DNA of 64,000 bases from Stentor roeselii (taxonomy: Eukaryota > Ciliophora > Heterotrichea > Heterotrichida > Stentoridae), in assembly GCA_006503475.1 (NCBI GenBank), contig RSEH01000061.1, positions 1 through 64,000 of the forward strand, given 5' to 3'. The notes under the pieces are model-generated. The model searched no databases and had not been told where the DNA came from. It saw nothing but the letters and a program-made list of their open reading frames with translations. The translations under genes were made by a program, and so were the position numbers. Every line of letters begins with the position of its first letter. Position 1 is the first letter of the stretch. This document shows, in pieces, positions 46,695 through 56,022 of the stretch.

Positions 46695-48764
46695 TTAACT
46701 AGGACTAAATTTCCATACTTGTTCCTGCCACTTGGGGTAGACTCGTTTGTAAAGAGGAAGACAGACAATGTCGGAATGTTTGATGAAGTCGTTGAAGACG
46801 CACTTCATATGCCCGTGAGTCCCGAGAGACTCTTTGATGTGCCCTCGGAGGCCGGACCTGGTGAATAACTCGATTGGTTTAAAGTACCTGATGTCGGCAG
46901 GGTTCACAAACATGTAGCGAATGACTGCCTTGCGCTTGTGGATCTAATCGACTCTTACCTTTAATGGGTACCCAGTTAGTAAGATTCGCTTTATTATCAG
47001 TCGGCTTGGGTCGAAACTTTGAAGACTTCCTACTGCCACAAGACTTGCACCTTCCATTGTCTCTTTGTATACTAAAACGTTACTTGGCAAAAAACTCACT
47101 GGACCGAATATACTTGCGATGAAGGATGTACCGGAAATTGCACTTCTTAGATATTTGAACTTGTCACCTGTACTGTCTTCTGATAGGATTGGATTACAGG
47201 AAATCCGTCGGAAACCGTAGTGGAGGGATACTGGACTCTTTGATTTGAACTCGATTTCTGAATCACCATAACGCTCAAGTCTGAAGTGAAGGACTGAAAG
47301 TTTTCTTTCGTGTGGAAGAAGTGAAGAGATAATGACTGGCTGGTCTGGCAATAGTTGAGAAGATGGAAAGTTTTGAATTCGAATTGTTATTTCAAGGTTT
47401 GGACTTGTTTGAGACTTTTCTTTTGTCAGGTCGATTGAAGACTGTTTAACTATATGGCATGGCTCTTTGAACTCGTAGATTTTACTGTAGGATGGAGGAA
47501 GGTTCTCGTATTTGTCCCATTCGGATGTACGAAAACTTGCCAGACCTCTGTATTTCTGAAAACGGACTTTAGCTAGTTGGTCATGAGGAGTGTTAACCTC
47601 ATCAGGAAAATCAAAATCTTCTTTTTTCCTTTCTTCAAATTCAAAGACCTGTTTTTCATCATCACTCATCTTCAACTCATCATCCTCTTCCATATCAATA
47701 TCACAAGGAGGATGATCAGTTTTAACTTCAAGTCTCGCAAAAGCATCAGCTAAGTCATCATCATTAGGCCAAGTCTGTTCAGCAGCGAAAGGCCCAGGGT
47801 CCTTTTCACATACAATATTCTCAGGATTATCAGGAAGAAACTCCTGAGACCCAACCTTCAACCCCGAGACATTAAAATCCCCAACACCAGTGACATGAAC
47901 AAGTTGATTGACATTAAACAATCCACTTCCTTTCAAAACTCCTTTAAACTCGCTGAACCCAAAGCAATGCCTAACAACTTGTGCATAAAAATAACTTCTA
48001 ACAGCCCGAAAGCCAATTTCTTCAGAATTTCTACAAATCACTGACAAGTCTCTCAAAATTTCATCAATTTTCACGGAAAGTCTTAACTTCCCTGCTTCAG
48101 GAACTTCAGACAAAAAGTATCGATTCCACAATTTTTTTACTTCTTTCTGTCTCTTGACAGGTACTTCTTCGATATCTTGCAACACCCCAACAGCAGGTGG
48201 AAATCCTTGAGTTTTTAAAGCTGAAAGTAATTTATAGCCTATTTCGTCAAATGCGCAGCAAGAGCTTGGGTCTAGTTTGACTTTAGACAAGTCTGCATTT
48301 TTACAGCTGAAAACATGTAAAAAACAATCGACTATCTTACCGTAGTCAAGAACTGCTAGTTCTGATCGAGGCACTTTCAAGAAAATCACTGATGAACCGT
48401 CGGGCGATTTGAATACCTGGGAAACTTCTCCTTCTTCACCCTGCGAGCGGAGCTCGCAGCGACTTTCAAGAGAGGATTTCAGGGAGGATAGGTCTACTTC
48501 GTTTGAAAGGGGAAGAAGTCCTACTATTAAAGTGCGGGTTGAACCTTCGATGTTTCGCGATTTGTTTAAAAGAGCTTCTCGTTGATGCTTTCTTTTCTGA
48601 AGTGAAGCGTTCTTTCGGTCTTGCTTGGACTTTTCAGTCCATTCAGAAACGTGCGAAGCACTTGGCACAGTTCTTCCTCCGGCATTCGGTTTGCTTTTAG
48701 ATTTGCCTTTGAAAGGTTTGTTCTGTTGCTTCAGTGAAGACCTGTGTCGAGGAGCTTCGGACAT
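46695..48764 (-). CDS. TSR1: Ribosome biogenesis protein TSR1
   Basis: Exons 48764-46959 and 46943-46695 are joined by GTAAGAGTCGATTAG; the product is 684 residues. TSR1 is a GTPase-like (but inactive) factor in cytoplasmic 40S subunit maturation, related to Bms1. Basic N-terminus (HRSSLKQQNKPFKGKSKSK), then FPDEVNTPHDQLAKVRFQKYRGLASFRTSEWD in pieces, which is the TSR1 hallmark. The spliced joint reads GYPLKIHKRKAVIRYMFVNPADIRYFKP, as in other TSR1 proteins ([24 protein letters not shown]), and the end has LGTHGHMKCVF and LYKRVYPKW. This intron is the one 15-mer here with A at position 11 instead of 10. Confidence 0.93.
46944..46958 (-). other. 15-nt intron lacking the usual A at position 10
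   Basis: GTAAGAGTCGATTAG in TSR1: position 10 is G and position 11 is A. The splice is well supported because the joined protein matches the conserved TSR1 C-terminal domain. Confidence 0.92.
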
Positions 48765-48796
48765 TTCCTTTATAGAGAGTTATTCAACTAATTAGC

Positions 48797-49609
48797 TTAT
48801 AAGGAATCGTCGTCGAGTGATTCGAACTGAATAAAAATTACTCTTTCGTAGTTTCGCGCTGAACGGCTTTGAACTGCAGGGCTTTCCGCGTGGATGAAGG
48901 TGAAGGGAAGCTCTTCTTCGATTGATTGACTCACTGGGATGAAACGAGGGATTAGCTGTAGACATGCACAGGATAATGATGATTCTAAAGATTCTATTGT
49001 TGGACGTTTTAGGTTTGAAAAGGAAATCTTGAGGTCTGATTAGAAATTACTCAGAAAGCCTATTAATATGCCGCTTATCACTTCTGAGTATAGACCTAGG
49101 AATAGACCTATTGCTGATAGCGCGTATGGGTAGTACTCGGATTTTATTTTACCTGGAAAGCACAAGAAATTAACAGGCGAGTCCAGATTTTTCCTGCTAC
49201 TAACAAAAACCTCAACTAAAATCTCAGCAAAAAGTACAGAAACCTGTCTTTTTTCATCAAATCTCAAAATCCAAGTAATCAAAACACAAACCATCTGCAA
49301 AACAACACAATTGCTAAAAAAATACAAACAATACTTCAAAGACCCCTGCCTTTTCTCACTAATAGAAGCAGTAGAGCAATAAGCAGGTAATATCACAAGT
49401 ACTTCCAAAAAGTGCCTAACAACAAAAGGACTAGTTAAAAACCTCCAAGGTTCAAAGAACCGCATCACAAAAACCGGAGTCAAGTTCAAAGTCTCCACAA
49501 ATCCCGGTGCAAAAATCGAGAAAACCCATAAAACAACATTGATTTCAACAACAATCAACGAAAACCCAGTAAATTTCATCAAAATCTCCTGAGCAGGACT
49601 GGCTTCCAT
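48797..49609 (-). CDS. Rhomboid-like polytopic membrane protein, probably non-catalytic
   Basis: Exons 49609-49051, 49035-48842 and 48826-48797 are joined by GTAATTTCTAATCAG and the in-frame GTAATTTTTATTCAG; the product is 260 residues. The ATG at 49609 is preferred over an upstream GTG in the same frame. About five or six hydrophobic helices; FVMRFFEPWRFLTSPFVVRHFLEVLVILPAYC followed by RQGSLKYCLYF matches the L1-loop/helix-2 region of rhomboid and derlin-type proteins (WRLxTxxF ... EGSxxY). No GxSG serine motif is seen, so it resembles pseudo-rhomboids such as TMEM115 or derlins (ER/Golgi). The cytoplasmic tail ends ESLDDDSL. It is divergent from ULK4 by 15 bp. Confidence 0.65.
48827..48841 (-). 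other. In-frame 15-nt intron (candidate)
   Basis: GTAATTTTTATTCAG has A at position 10. Retention would insert VIFIQ before FESLDDDSL without breaking the frame. Confidence 0.7.
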
Positions 49610-49624
49610 ATTGAATATAAACTT
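49610..49624. promoter_or_regulatory. 15-bp head-to-head intergenic gap
   Basis: Only 15 bp (tattgaatataaactt on the plus strand, counting one base of flank) separate the start codons of the rhomboid-like gene (minus) and ULK4 (plus). Both leaders and promoter elements must overlap the opposite coding sequence. Confidence 0.45.
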
Positions 49625-52600
49625 ATGAACAACTATCACATCTATGACGAGATCGGCAGAGGAAAAGCATCAGTGGTCTACAAAGGACGTAAAAAGAAAA
49701 CCATTGAGTACCTCGCAGTGAAGTCAGTAGAAAAGCACAGAAGAAACAAAATTCTGAATGAAGTGCGAATAATGCACACCCTTGACCATGAAAACATTCT
49801 CAAGTTCTTTAACTGGTACGAGACAAAAAACCATTTATGGATCATCTTCGAGTACTGCCCTGGAGGTAGTCTCCAGGCACTTATCGAGCAGGATAAAAAA
49901 GTGACAGAAGAAGCGGTTCGATCTTTCGGCTTCGACCTGGTCAAATCTCTTCTTTTTCTTCATTCGAGCGGGATTTTATTCAACGACTTGAAGCCTTCGA
50001 ATATCTTGTTCACTGAATACGGGGTCTTGAAACTTGCAGACTTCGGCCTCGCCACGCGACTTTCAGACCTTTGCCAAGAAAAAGACTTGAAAAAAGGGAC
50101 TCCTTGTTACATGGCTCCTGAATTGTTCCAAGAAGATGGAGTGCATTCTTTTTATTCAGACCTCTGGAGTTTAGGCTGCGTTCTTTATGAACTGGCTTCA
50201 GGACAACCCCCTGCTGTGTCAAGCTCGTTTCAGGACCTTGTACAGAAGATTGTTAATGACCCGTTTTTACCACTTCCTGAATTTTCGGGAGAGTTTAATC
50301 AACTCTTGAGAGATCTTCTGCAGAAGGACTGCTCGAAGAGGATCAGTTGGGAAGAACTTGTTTTAAGTCCTGTGTGGTATCATCGAGGAGATAATTTTAA
50401 TGTGGAACTTCCGAATCAACCACTTTATGAGAAGTTCTTGAGGAATAGAGGACTTGTACAGAGAAGTAAAAGTGTTAGAAGGGAATCTGGACAGTTTTTA
50501 AGTACGAATGTCGATGTTTTGAGGATTTCGCAGAATTTACAGAAAAATATTTTGAGGGAAAGTCAGAGTGGAGGGTATGAAGCGCAAAGTGGAAGTGAAA
50601 GACCGGGCAATGATGTTAAACTTACTGATAAGGATCAGGTAGTGGATTTTGGGGAACATTTGGAAGATGAGATACAGAATGAGAGGAGTGAACAGGAAAT
50701 TTTAACTGTCTCAGTGGACGAGTCCTTCAACCAAAAAGACCTAAGACCCCTAAGCATCCAAGTAAAAGGCATCGGCCGTCTAGAAGACGACAAAATGCAT
50801 CAGCGAACAAACAGCGCCCAAACACCATCAAGCATAAAGCCATCAGCAAAACTAGCCAACTTACAAGAGCTTCTCTTTCACTCCTCAGACTACACAGTAA
50901 AGCCAATAATCGGTAACCGAGACATCGAAAAGCCTTCAGAAGTGACTTTCACATCCTCAAGTCTCGGTTTTTTGCCCTGGTCCTCAGAAGACGTGTTGTC
51001 CAAAAGCGAGACCCAAGCAATGAGCGAGCATTTTCACTCGATTTTTTCACTTCTAACTTCTCAGTCCACAGAAAAATCAAACATTTTAAACTACTTTGAA
51101 ACCCTGATCTTGAATTCAGCAGTAGCAAACAAATTAATCAACTCTGAATTTATTTCTTTATTTGTGAAACTACTGAAAACTTCTAAGTCTGCAAATGTGA
51201 AAATAAGAATTTGTTCAATTATTGGGCAAATGATAAGACATGCGACACTCATCAGTCCTGAGCTGTCGTCTTCAGGTCTTTGTCAGATCCTGGCTGAGAA
51301 CTTGAAAGAAAAAACTGAAAGATTAAGGAAAAAAGCTATTGCGGCACTTGGGGAATACTTGTTTTATGCCGCTACTCAAATGGATGATGTTTCTGGAGGA
51401 GATTGGGAAATACCGAATCAGTTATTTGCAACGATATTGAAAATTGTGAAAAGTAATGATGATGAGATTTTTCGATTCTATGCGTGTAAGACTATTGAAA
51501 ATATCTGTGCACAGTCGAAAAAAGCTGGAAGTAAATTCGCTGTGAGTGATATTTCTTCTACTCTTATTTCAATTCTGTTGACAAGCAAGTCTGAGAATTT
51601 TCGATGCTCTGCGACTGTTGCTTTGTCACATATTCTGCGACTCAATCCGTCTCAGAACCAGATGGTTATAGAAAAACTTGCTATCAAAACATTGACCAGC
51701 AAGTTGACTGAAGAGACCGCAAGGACCCAGCAAGCATTACTCACCATTATTCTCAGTCTAACCAACGGCTCATCGAAATTCACTGCAACACTAGCAGAAG
51801 ATAGAAATTTTTGCAAGCTAGTCTCAGAACTCGCTGAAAGTAACTCAATCGTAATTCGCGGTAAGGCATTGTTAGTCCTTCACTTCCTCTGCAAGTCTTC
51901 AGTGAAGGTCTTATCCCGACTAGCTGACCACAAGTTTTTCGCTTTGATAGAAAAAACGATGAGAGACTCTTACAAATACATTCAAAACTGTTTTTTATAT
52001 TTACTTGAAAGTTTAAATGAAACAGCTCTATCCTCTCTAAAGCTTTTTAATGAAGAAATATCAAACGGGGGTTCTTCCTTATTACCCTTTCTTCCAGTTA
52101 TTCAAAACGTTCTCACATGTTCAGCTGCCCGAAGTCGTTTATCGACTCCATCTTGCATAAAAGTTCTTGGCGATTTATTTTCAGGTAATTTGAAGCCTTC
52201 AGGAGAAGTGACTCAACAAGTTCTAGGACTAGTTGAGGCTTTTTCAGTTCATAGTAAGAACCTAGTTCCTTACCCTGAAGAAATCATTCAGACTATCCTT
52301 CCAGGTCTGTTTTACTTGAAGACCAGCAAAGACACTGACATTCGCTTTCGGTCTTTGAAAGTTTTCACTGACCTGCTCGTTACTTTTTTATATGAAGACT
52401 CAGTTTATGACCCGAACAACCTGTCGAAGGCCGGGACAAAGCTGATAAATGATTTGATTGTAAAGCAGGTGATTCCTGCTCTTAGTGAATACCTGCAGGA
52501 CCAGGACCCGATTCCTTTGTACAGCTTGAAACTTCTTAGTTCAGTCATTGAACGGTGCATCGCTTTCTTGAGGATTGTCAAGGTGCATGGATTGTTCCCT

Positions 52601-53221
52601 GTTTTACTTGATAGTTTCAATGCTGGAAGCCCGAAACTCAACTTGCATTTGGTCATGGTTGTCAAGAAAATCATTGAAAGTCAAGAAAATTCACTTGAAG
52701 AACTGGTTAGGATGGGAGTTCTTGCTAAGGTCAACTCGGTCATGAAAATTATTTTTGAACAGGACTGGTGTGTTGAAAGCATGCTTGATATTCTTTATGA
52801 ACTACTTTTTTTAACTGCTGATGCTGTTAGGGGCAAAAAGTCGAATCAGGACTTGGGAATTCTTAGGATTACTGAATCGCTTGGAGATAATTTCGCTTTG
52901 TGTACTAGGATTTTGAAGGTTATGGAAGAACCTGTATTTTTTATCTAGGGTGTTATGGAAAAGACTAGACAGTGCCTAAGTCTAATTCTACAGCTATACG
53001 GTTATAAACTAAGTTACAACCCAACCTTAGAAGTGATCGAATGCTTACTTCAAATAGTAAGTTCAGACAAAAGCAGTCTTCAAAGACGAGCATTACGAGT
53101 AATAAAAGCCGCAATAAACAACGGCGCTAAAATCGACATAAGCCTCGACCTTCTATCAAGACTCAAGAAAAGCGAGGACCGTGAAGTAGCAGAGCTAGCA
53201 AAAGACCTTCGTATAATGTAA
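49625..53221 (+). CDS. ULK4: ULK4/RUNKEL-type kinase with HEAT/armadillo repeats
   Basis: Exons 49625-52933 and 52949-53221 are joined by GTATTTTTTATCTAG; the product is 1193 residues. The kinase domain (1-265) starts YHIYDEIGRGKASVVYKGRKK and has WYETKNHLWIIFEYCPGGSL, nearly as in human ULK4 ([37 protein letters not shown]). Lys33 and D139-F-G are present; the HRD motif is FND (119-121), keeping the Asp. So more catalytic residues survive than in human ULK4, which is a pseudokinase. A 200-residue linker and about 700 residues of helical repeats follow. ULK4 relatives act at motile cilia and microtubules (plant RUNKEL in the phragmoplast). Confidence 0.9.
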
Positions 53222-53256
53222 GGTGTTAGTCTATTTGTATACCTAATAACATCTAT

Positions 53257-53655
53257 CTAGTCCCTAGCTAAAGACCCCATGGCCAAAGGCTTGATCACGT
53301 CTCTAAAAACATAAAACATTCCCAGCACGATGCCAATTCGGGCAAAGAAATTAAGCCAGCTCAAAAACAACACCAAATTATGAAGACTCGCAAAAGGATC
53401 CAAGTCATCTCCCCAGACACTTCCAAGACAAACAAGACACACCAGGTCAAGAACGAGAAGAGCTAAGTTTAACAAAATAATCTTTTTACCTAGCTCTTCA
53501 CGTCCTGAGTCTTTACTTTGAAGAGAATTCCACAGATAAAGCGTCACTAGTGAAAAGATGAAGTTAAAATCTGCCCGGGCTAAACAGTTGATGCTGGAAA
53601 TCACTGCCATTAAGACTAGTCCGTAGTCTATCGCTGGTATCACTTTTTCTTCCAT
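53257..53655 (-). CDS. Four-helix membrane protein, AGTRAP-like
   Basis: 132 residues with four hydrophobic helices (YGLVLMAVISSINCLA, FIFSLVTLYLWNSLQ, IILLNLALLVLDLVCLVCLG, LVLFLSWLNFFARIGIVLGMFYVF). Helix order, short loops and the ending IVLGMFYVFRD resemble the type-1 angiotensin II receptor-associated protein family (LSLLLKPLSCCFVYHMYRERG). In animals that protein sits in trafficking vesicles; the role here is unknown. The match is by pattern only. It converges with ULK4 (35 nt between stops) and diverges from the next gene (25 bp between starts). Confidence 0.5.
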   Translation of the reverse strand: MEEKVIPAIDYGLVLMAVISSINCLARADFNFIFSLVTLYLWNSLQSKDSGREELGKKIILLNLALLVLDLVCLVCLGSVWGDDLDPFASLHNLVLFLSWLNFFARIGIVLGMFYVFRDVIKPLAMGSLARD

Positions 53656-53680
53656 TTATTGGTCTTCGTTATAATTTAAA
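53656..53680. promoter_or_regulatory. 25-bp head-to-head intergenic gap
   Basis: Separates the start codons of the AGTRAP-like gene (minus) and the coiled-coil gene (plus). No motif recognised in this AT-rich segment. Confidence 0.4.
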
Positions 53681-54673
53681 ATGATTGTTGATAGGAACAG
53701 AAGTCGATGCAAAAGCCATAAAAGGAAAAAAACTGTTTCTGTGGAAAGAGATGATAATTCACTTATTCGGTTACTTGATGAAAGAGCTGGAACTGCGAAA
53801 AAAGTGGTGGTTTCTTTAAATGAAATTAATGAACTTAGGATGAATAAGGAAAATATTCAGGAGATTAAAGCGAAATTTGAAAGGGATAGAAAAAATCTTG
53901 GGGATCAATTAGAGAAGGTTAAAATCAGCAAGAAGATACTGGTTCAGGAAAATTTGGAATTGAAGGGAAAGGTTAATGAGCTGATGTTTAAGTTAAACGG
54001 GAATTTTGAAATGGGTGTTGAAAAAGAGGATTTAGGGAAAATTAAAGATGCACTTGCTCATCTAGAAAAAGTAGTTCACCAAAGAGCAGAAAATGCAAAA
54101 AAGATGCTTTCTCAAATCCACAAACTATTAGCAAACCACGCTAAAATCCTACTCGACCAAACCTTAATGCAAACTCCTAAATTAAAACTAACCGAGGGCA
54201 TAAAAAAGATAAGCGAAACGACCTCAGAATTAGAAAAGCTTCTAATCGGCCAGACCTTAAGTCCTCGTCCAAAGCTCGAAGAAACAAGTGACTTCTACAA
54301 GCAAGCCCTAGAAAAGATGAAGACCCAAACCTTGAGACTGAAAGAAAAACTAAAAGAACTTGAAAGCGCCGAAGGTTTAAAACGAGTGATTATAGACCAA
54401 GAGTCTAGAATCGAAGGACTTATCAAGGACAAAGAAATCTTAAAAGACCAGATCTGGCAACTAAAGGCAGAGGTAAGCGACCAACACCTAATCATCGAAG
54501 AACTGAAAAACATTACAAAAAGAAGCGAAACTCTAAGCGCGAAAAGCAGTCCAAGTAAAGCGAAAAGTTATTTAGAACAAGATGAAAATGACATTCAACT
54601 TGAAATTGTTAACTTGGACAGCGAGATCCAACAACTTCAAAACTCATTGAAAAGAGCTTTGGTTCACACCTAG
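53681..54673 (+). CDS. Coiled-coil protein, function unknown
   Basis: 330 residues. A short basic start (RSRCKSHKRKKTVSVERDD) is followed by coiled coil over about 40-120 and 210-325 (FERDRKNLGDQLEKVKISKK, LKEKLKELESAEGLKRVIID, DSEIQQLQNSLKRAL). Between them is a helical segment (HLEKVVHQRAENAKKMLSQIHKLLANH) that could pack as a small bundle. No family recognised; a centrosomal or basal-body type scaffold is conceivable given nearby FOR20, but nothing shows this directly. Confidence 0.7.
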   Translation: MIVDRNRSRCKSHKRKKTVSVERDDNSLIRLLDERAGTAKKVVVSLNEINELRMNKENIQEIKAKFERDRKNLGDQLEKVKISKKILVQENLELKGKVNELMFKLNGNFEMGVEKEDLGKIKDALAHLEKVVHQRAENAKKMLSQIHKLLANHAKILLDQTLMQTPKLKLTEGIKKISETTSELEKLLIGQTLSPRPKLEETSDFYKQALEKMKTQTLRLKEKLKELESAEGLKRVIIDQESRIEGLIKDKEILKDQIWQLKAEVSDQHLIIEELKNITKRSETLSAKSSPSKAKSYLEQDENDIQLEIVNLDSEIQQLQNSLKRALVHT

Positions 54674-54788
54674 TGTAAATATCTAACTTTTCCTTCCTTA
54701 ACTCTTCTTAAAATCAGTCTAATCATTTGTCAAAATTCAAAATTTTTCCATTTTCAAATTGAAAAATGTGGCTAAAAGCTTATAAATC

Positions 54789-55460
54789 ATGGAGCAGCAG
54801 ATAAAACCTATGAAAACTGGAAAATCTCAGAAAAATCAGCCTTCTGAGTTTTCAACGACTTGTAACTCGCCTGAAATTTATTCTAAAGTGAATAAAGATT
54901 TTTCTTCAATAAATTCAGACATCAGGTCCAGAAGGTACTCGCTTCCTTTGAACAAGATCATCAATTTAAACCTGGAGGATCAGGGGGGGTTGTTTAAAGA
55001 GATGCAAACTTTTGAGGGAAGCCGACTCGAGTTCTTAAGCACTGCCGGCTTTGATGGAAAGAAGAAAAATGGACTGGATTTGAAGAGGAAAACTTTTTTG
55101 ATTGACGAGATCAATGAAAAAATGATGAAAAAACTGAAGATGAAAATTGTTGAACATAGGATTATTTTTAATGGACCCAGGAATGTTCAAAGGAAGTATA
55201 AACCTTCTAGATTCGCACCTTTGTCTGATATGAAAAATCCTGTTGTTAGACCTACTGTCAAGTTAAATCGTAAGTCGCTTGATGATGACTTGAAACTGGT
55301 TTTTCAGAATAAATTTGATAAGGTCAAAGCGGATTTTAATATGGAAAGACTTTTAAGTTATAGGTTGAAAAATAGGCAGAAACCAGGGAGTGTCGATATA
55401 GAAGATAGTTTTCGAGTTTGTTCTCCATTAATAAGAAAAACTGTGAAATTTGATTGCTAA
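54789..55460 (+). CDS. Basic protein of unknown function
   Basis: 223 residues. Low-complexity N-terminus (MEQQIKPMKTGKSQKNQPS), central helical part (LKRKTFLIDEINEKMMKKLK), and a basic C-terminal part (RKYKPSRFAPLSDMKNPVVRP in pieces). An intron-like 15-mer at 55196 lacks the internal A and was not used. No domain recognised. The flank after its stop (55501-55615) has the G-depleted signature of the next gene. Confidence 0.6.
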   Translation: MEQQIKPMKTGKSQKNQPSEFSTTCNSPEIYSKVNKDFSSINSDIRSRRYSLPLNKIINLNLEDQGGLFKEMQTFEGSRLEFLSTAGFDGKKKNGLDLKRKTFLIDEINEKMMKKLKMKIVEHRIIFNGPRNVQRKYKPSRFAPLSDMKNPVVRPTVKLNRKSLDDDLKLVFQNKFDKVKADFNMERLLSYRLKNRQKPGSVDIEDSFRVCSPLIRKTVKFDC

Positions 55461-55500
55461 TCAGAAAAATCGTTTCCTCATTAAATAACCCTCGTCTAAA

Positions 55501-55615
55501 ACATAATCCATAAATTATTCAATCCAATCAAATCACTAAAAATCACAAACTTCTTCAAAACAAAATCATCCCTCTAAACAACTGTAACCCAAACACCTTC
55601 ATCCCTAATAATTAA
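55501..55615 (+). promoter_or_regulatory. G-depleted 5' flank of the FOR20 gene
   Basis: By hand count, 1 G and 32 C on the sense strand over 115 bases directly upstream of the FOR20 ATG. No TATA-like box stands out. Confidence 0.45.
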
Positions 55616-56014
55616 ATGACCGACTTAAAATCATTTCTACTTGAAAACCTCGAAAATTCCGGTAAACTCGACGAAATCAAATCAGAGCTAAAAAACAATC
55701 TCTTCACAACTCTTCGAGAAGACCAGTCATCCAGACCATCACTTCTGCCAGGAGAAAAAGAAGAACTAGCAGCCGAACTAATCCGCGATTTCTTCGAAAC
55801 CTTCTGCATGCAATACTCTCTAAGCGTTTTCATTCCAGAAAGTAAACTTCCAGAGCGTTCTTACCAAAGAGACCAGTTAGAAAAGCGATTAAACTTGAAA
55901 GGAAATGAAGAACTTCCTCTTTTATCAACATTTCTAAGTACTTTGAAGACCAGTCAAGAGCCTTCAAGTGTAGCAGGCGAAAGCATGGCGAGTTTCAACA
56001 GCGGAAACCTTTAA
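55616..56014 (+). CDS. CEP20: FOR20/CEP20 (FOPNL) centriolar protein
   Basis: 132 residues. LKSFLLENLENSGKLDEIKSELKNNLFTTLREDQSSRPSL aligns with human FOR20 (LKAVLKDTLEKKGVLGHLKARIRAEVFNALDDDREPRPSL), and ELIRDFFETFCMQYSLSVFIPESKL with its LisH motif (ELIREYLEFNKYKYTASVLIAESGQ); LPLLSTFLSTL matches IPLLYGILAHF. FOR20 localises to centriolar satellites and the basal-body transition zone, and in Paramecium it is needed for basal body docking. The length is somewhat below the human 174. It converges with the next gene, with 8 nt between stops. Confidence 0.9.
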   Translation: MTDLKSFLLENLENSGKLDEIKSELKNNLFTTLREDQSSRPSLLPGEKEELAAELIRDFFETFCMQYSLSVFIPESKLPERSYQRDQLEKRLNLKGNEELPLLSTFLSTLKTSQEPSSVAGESMASFNSGNL

Positions 56015-56022
56015 CTACTTAA

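Noticed and set aside
55196-55210. GTATAAACCTTCTAG, a 15-mer starting GT and ending TAG inside the 223-residue gene
   Set aside because: No A at position 10 or 11, frame is open without it, and no protein-level reason to remove it.
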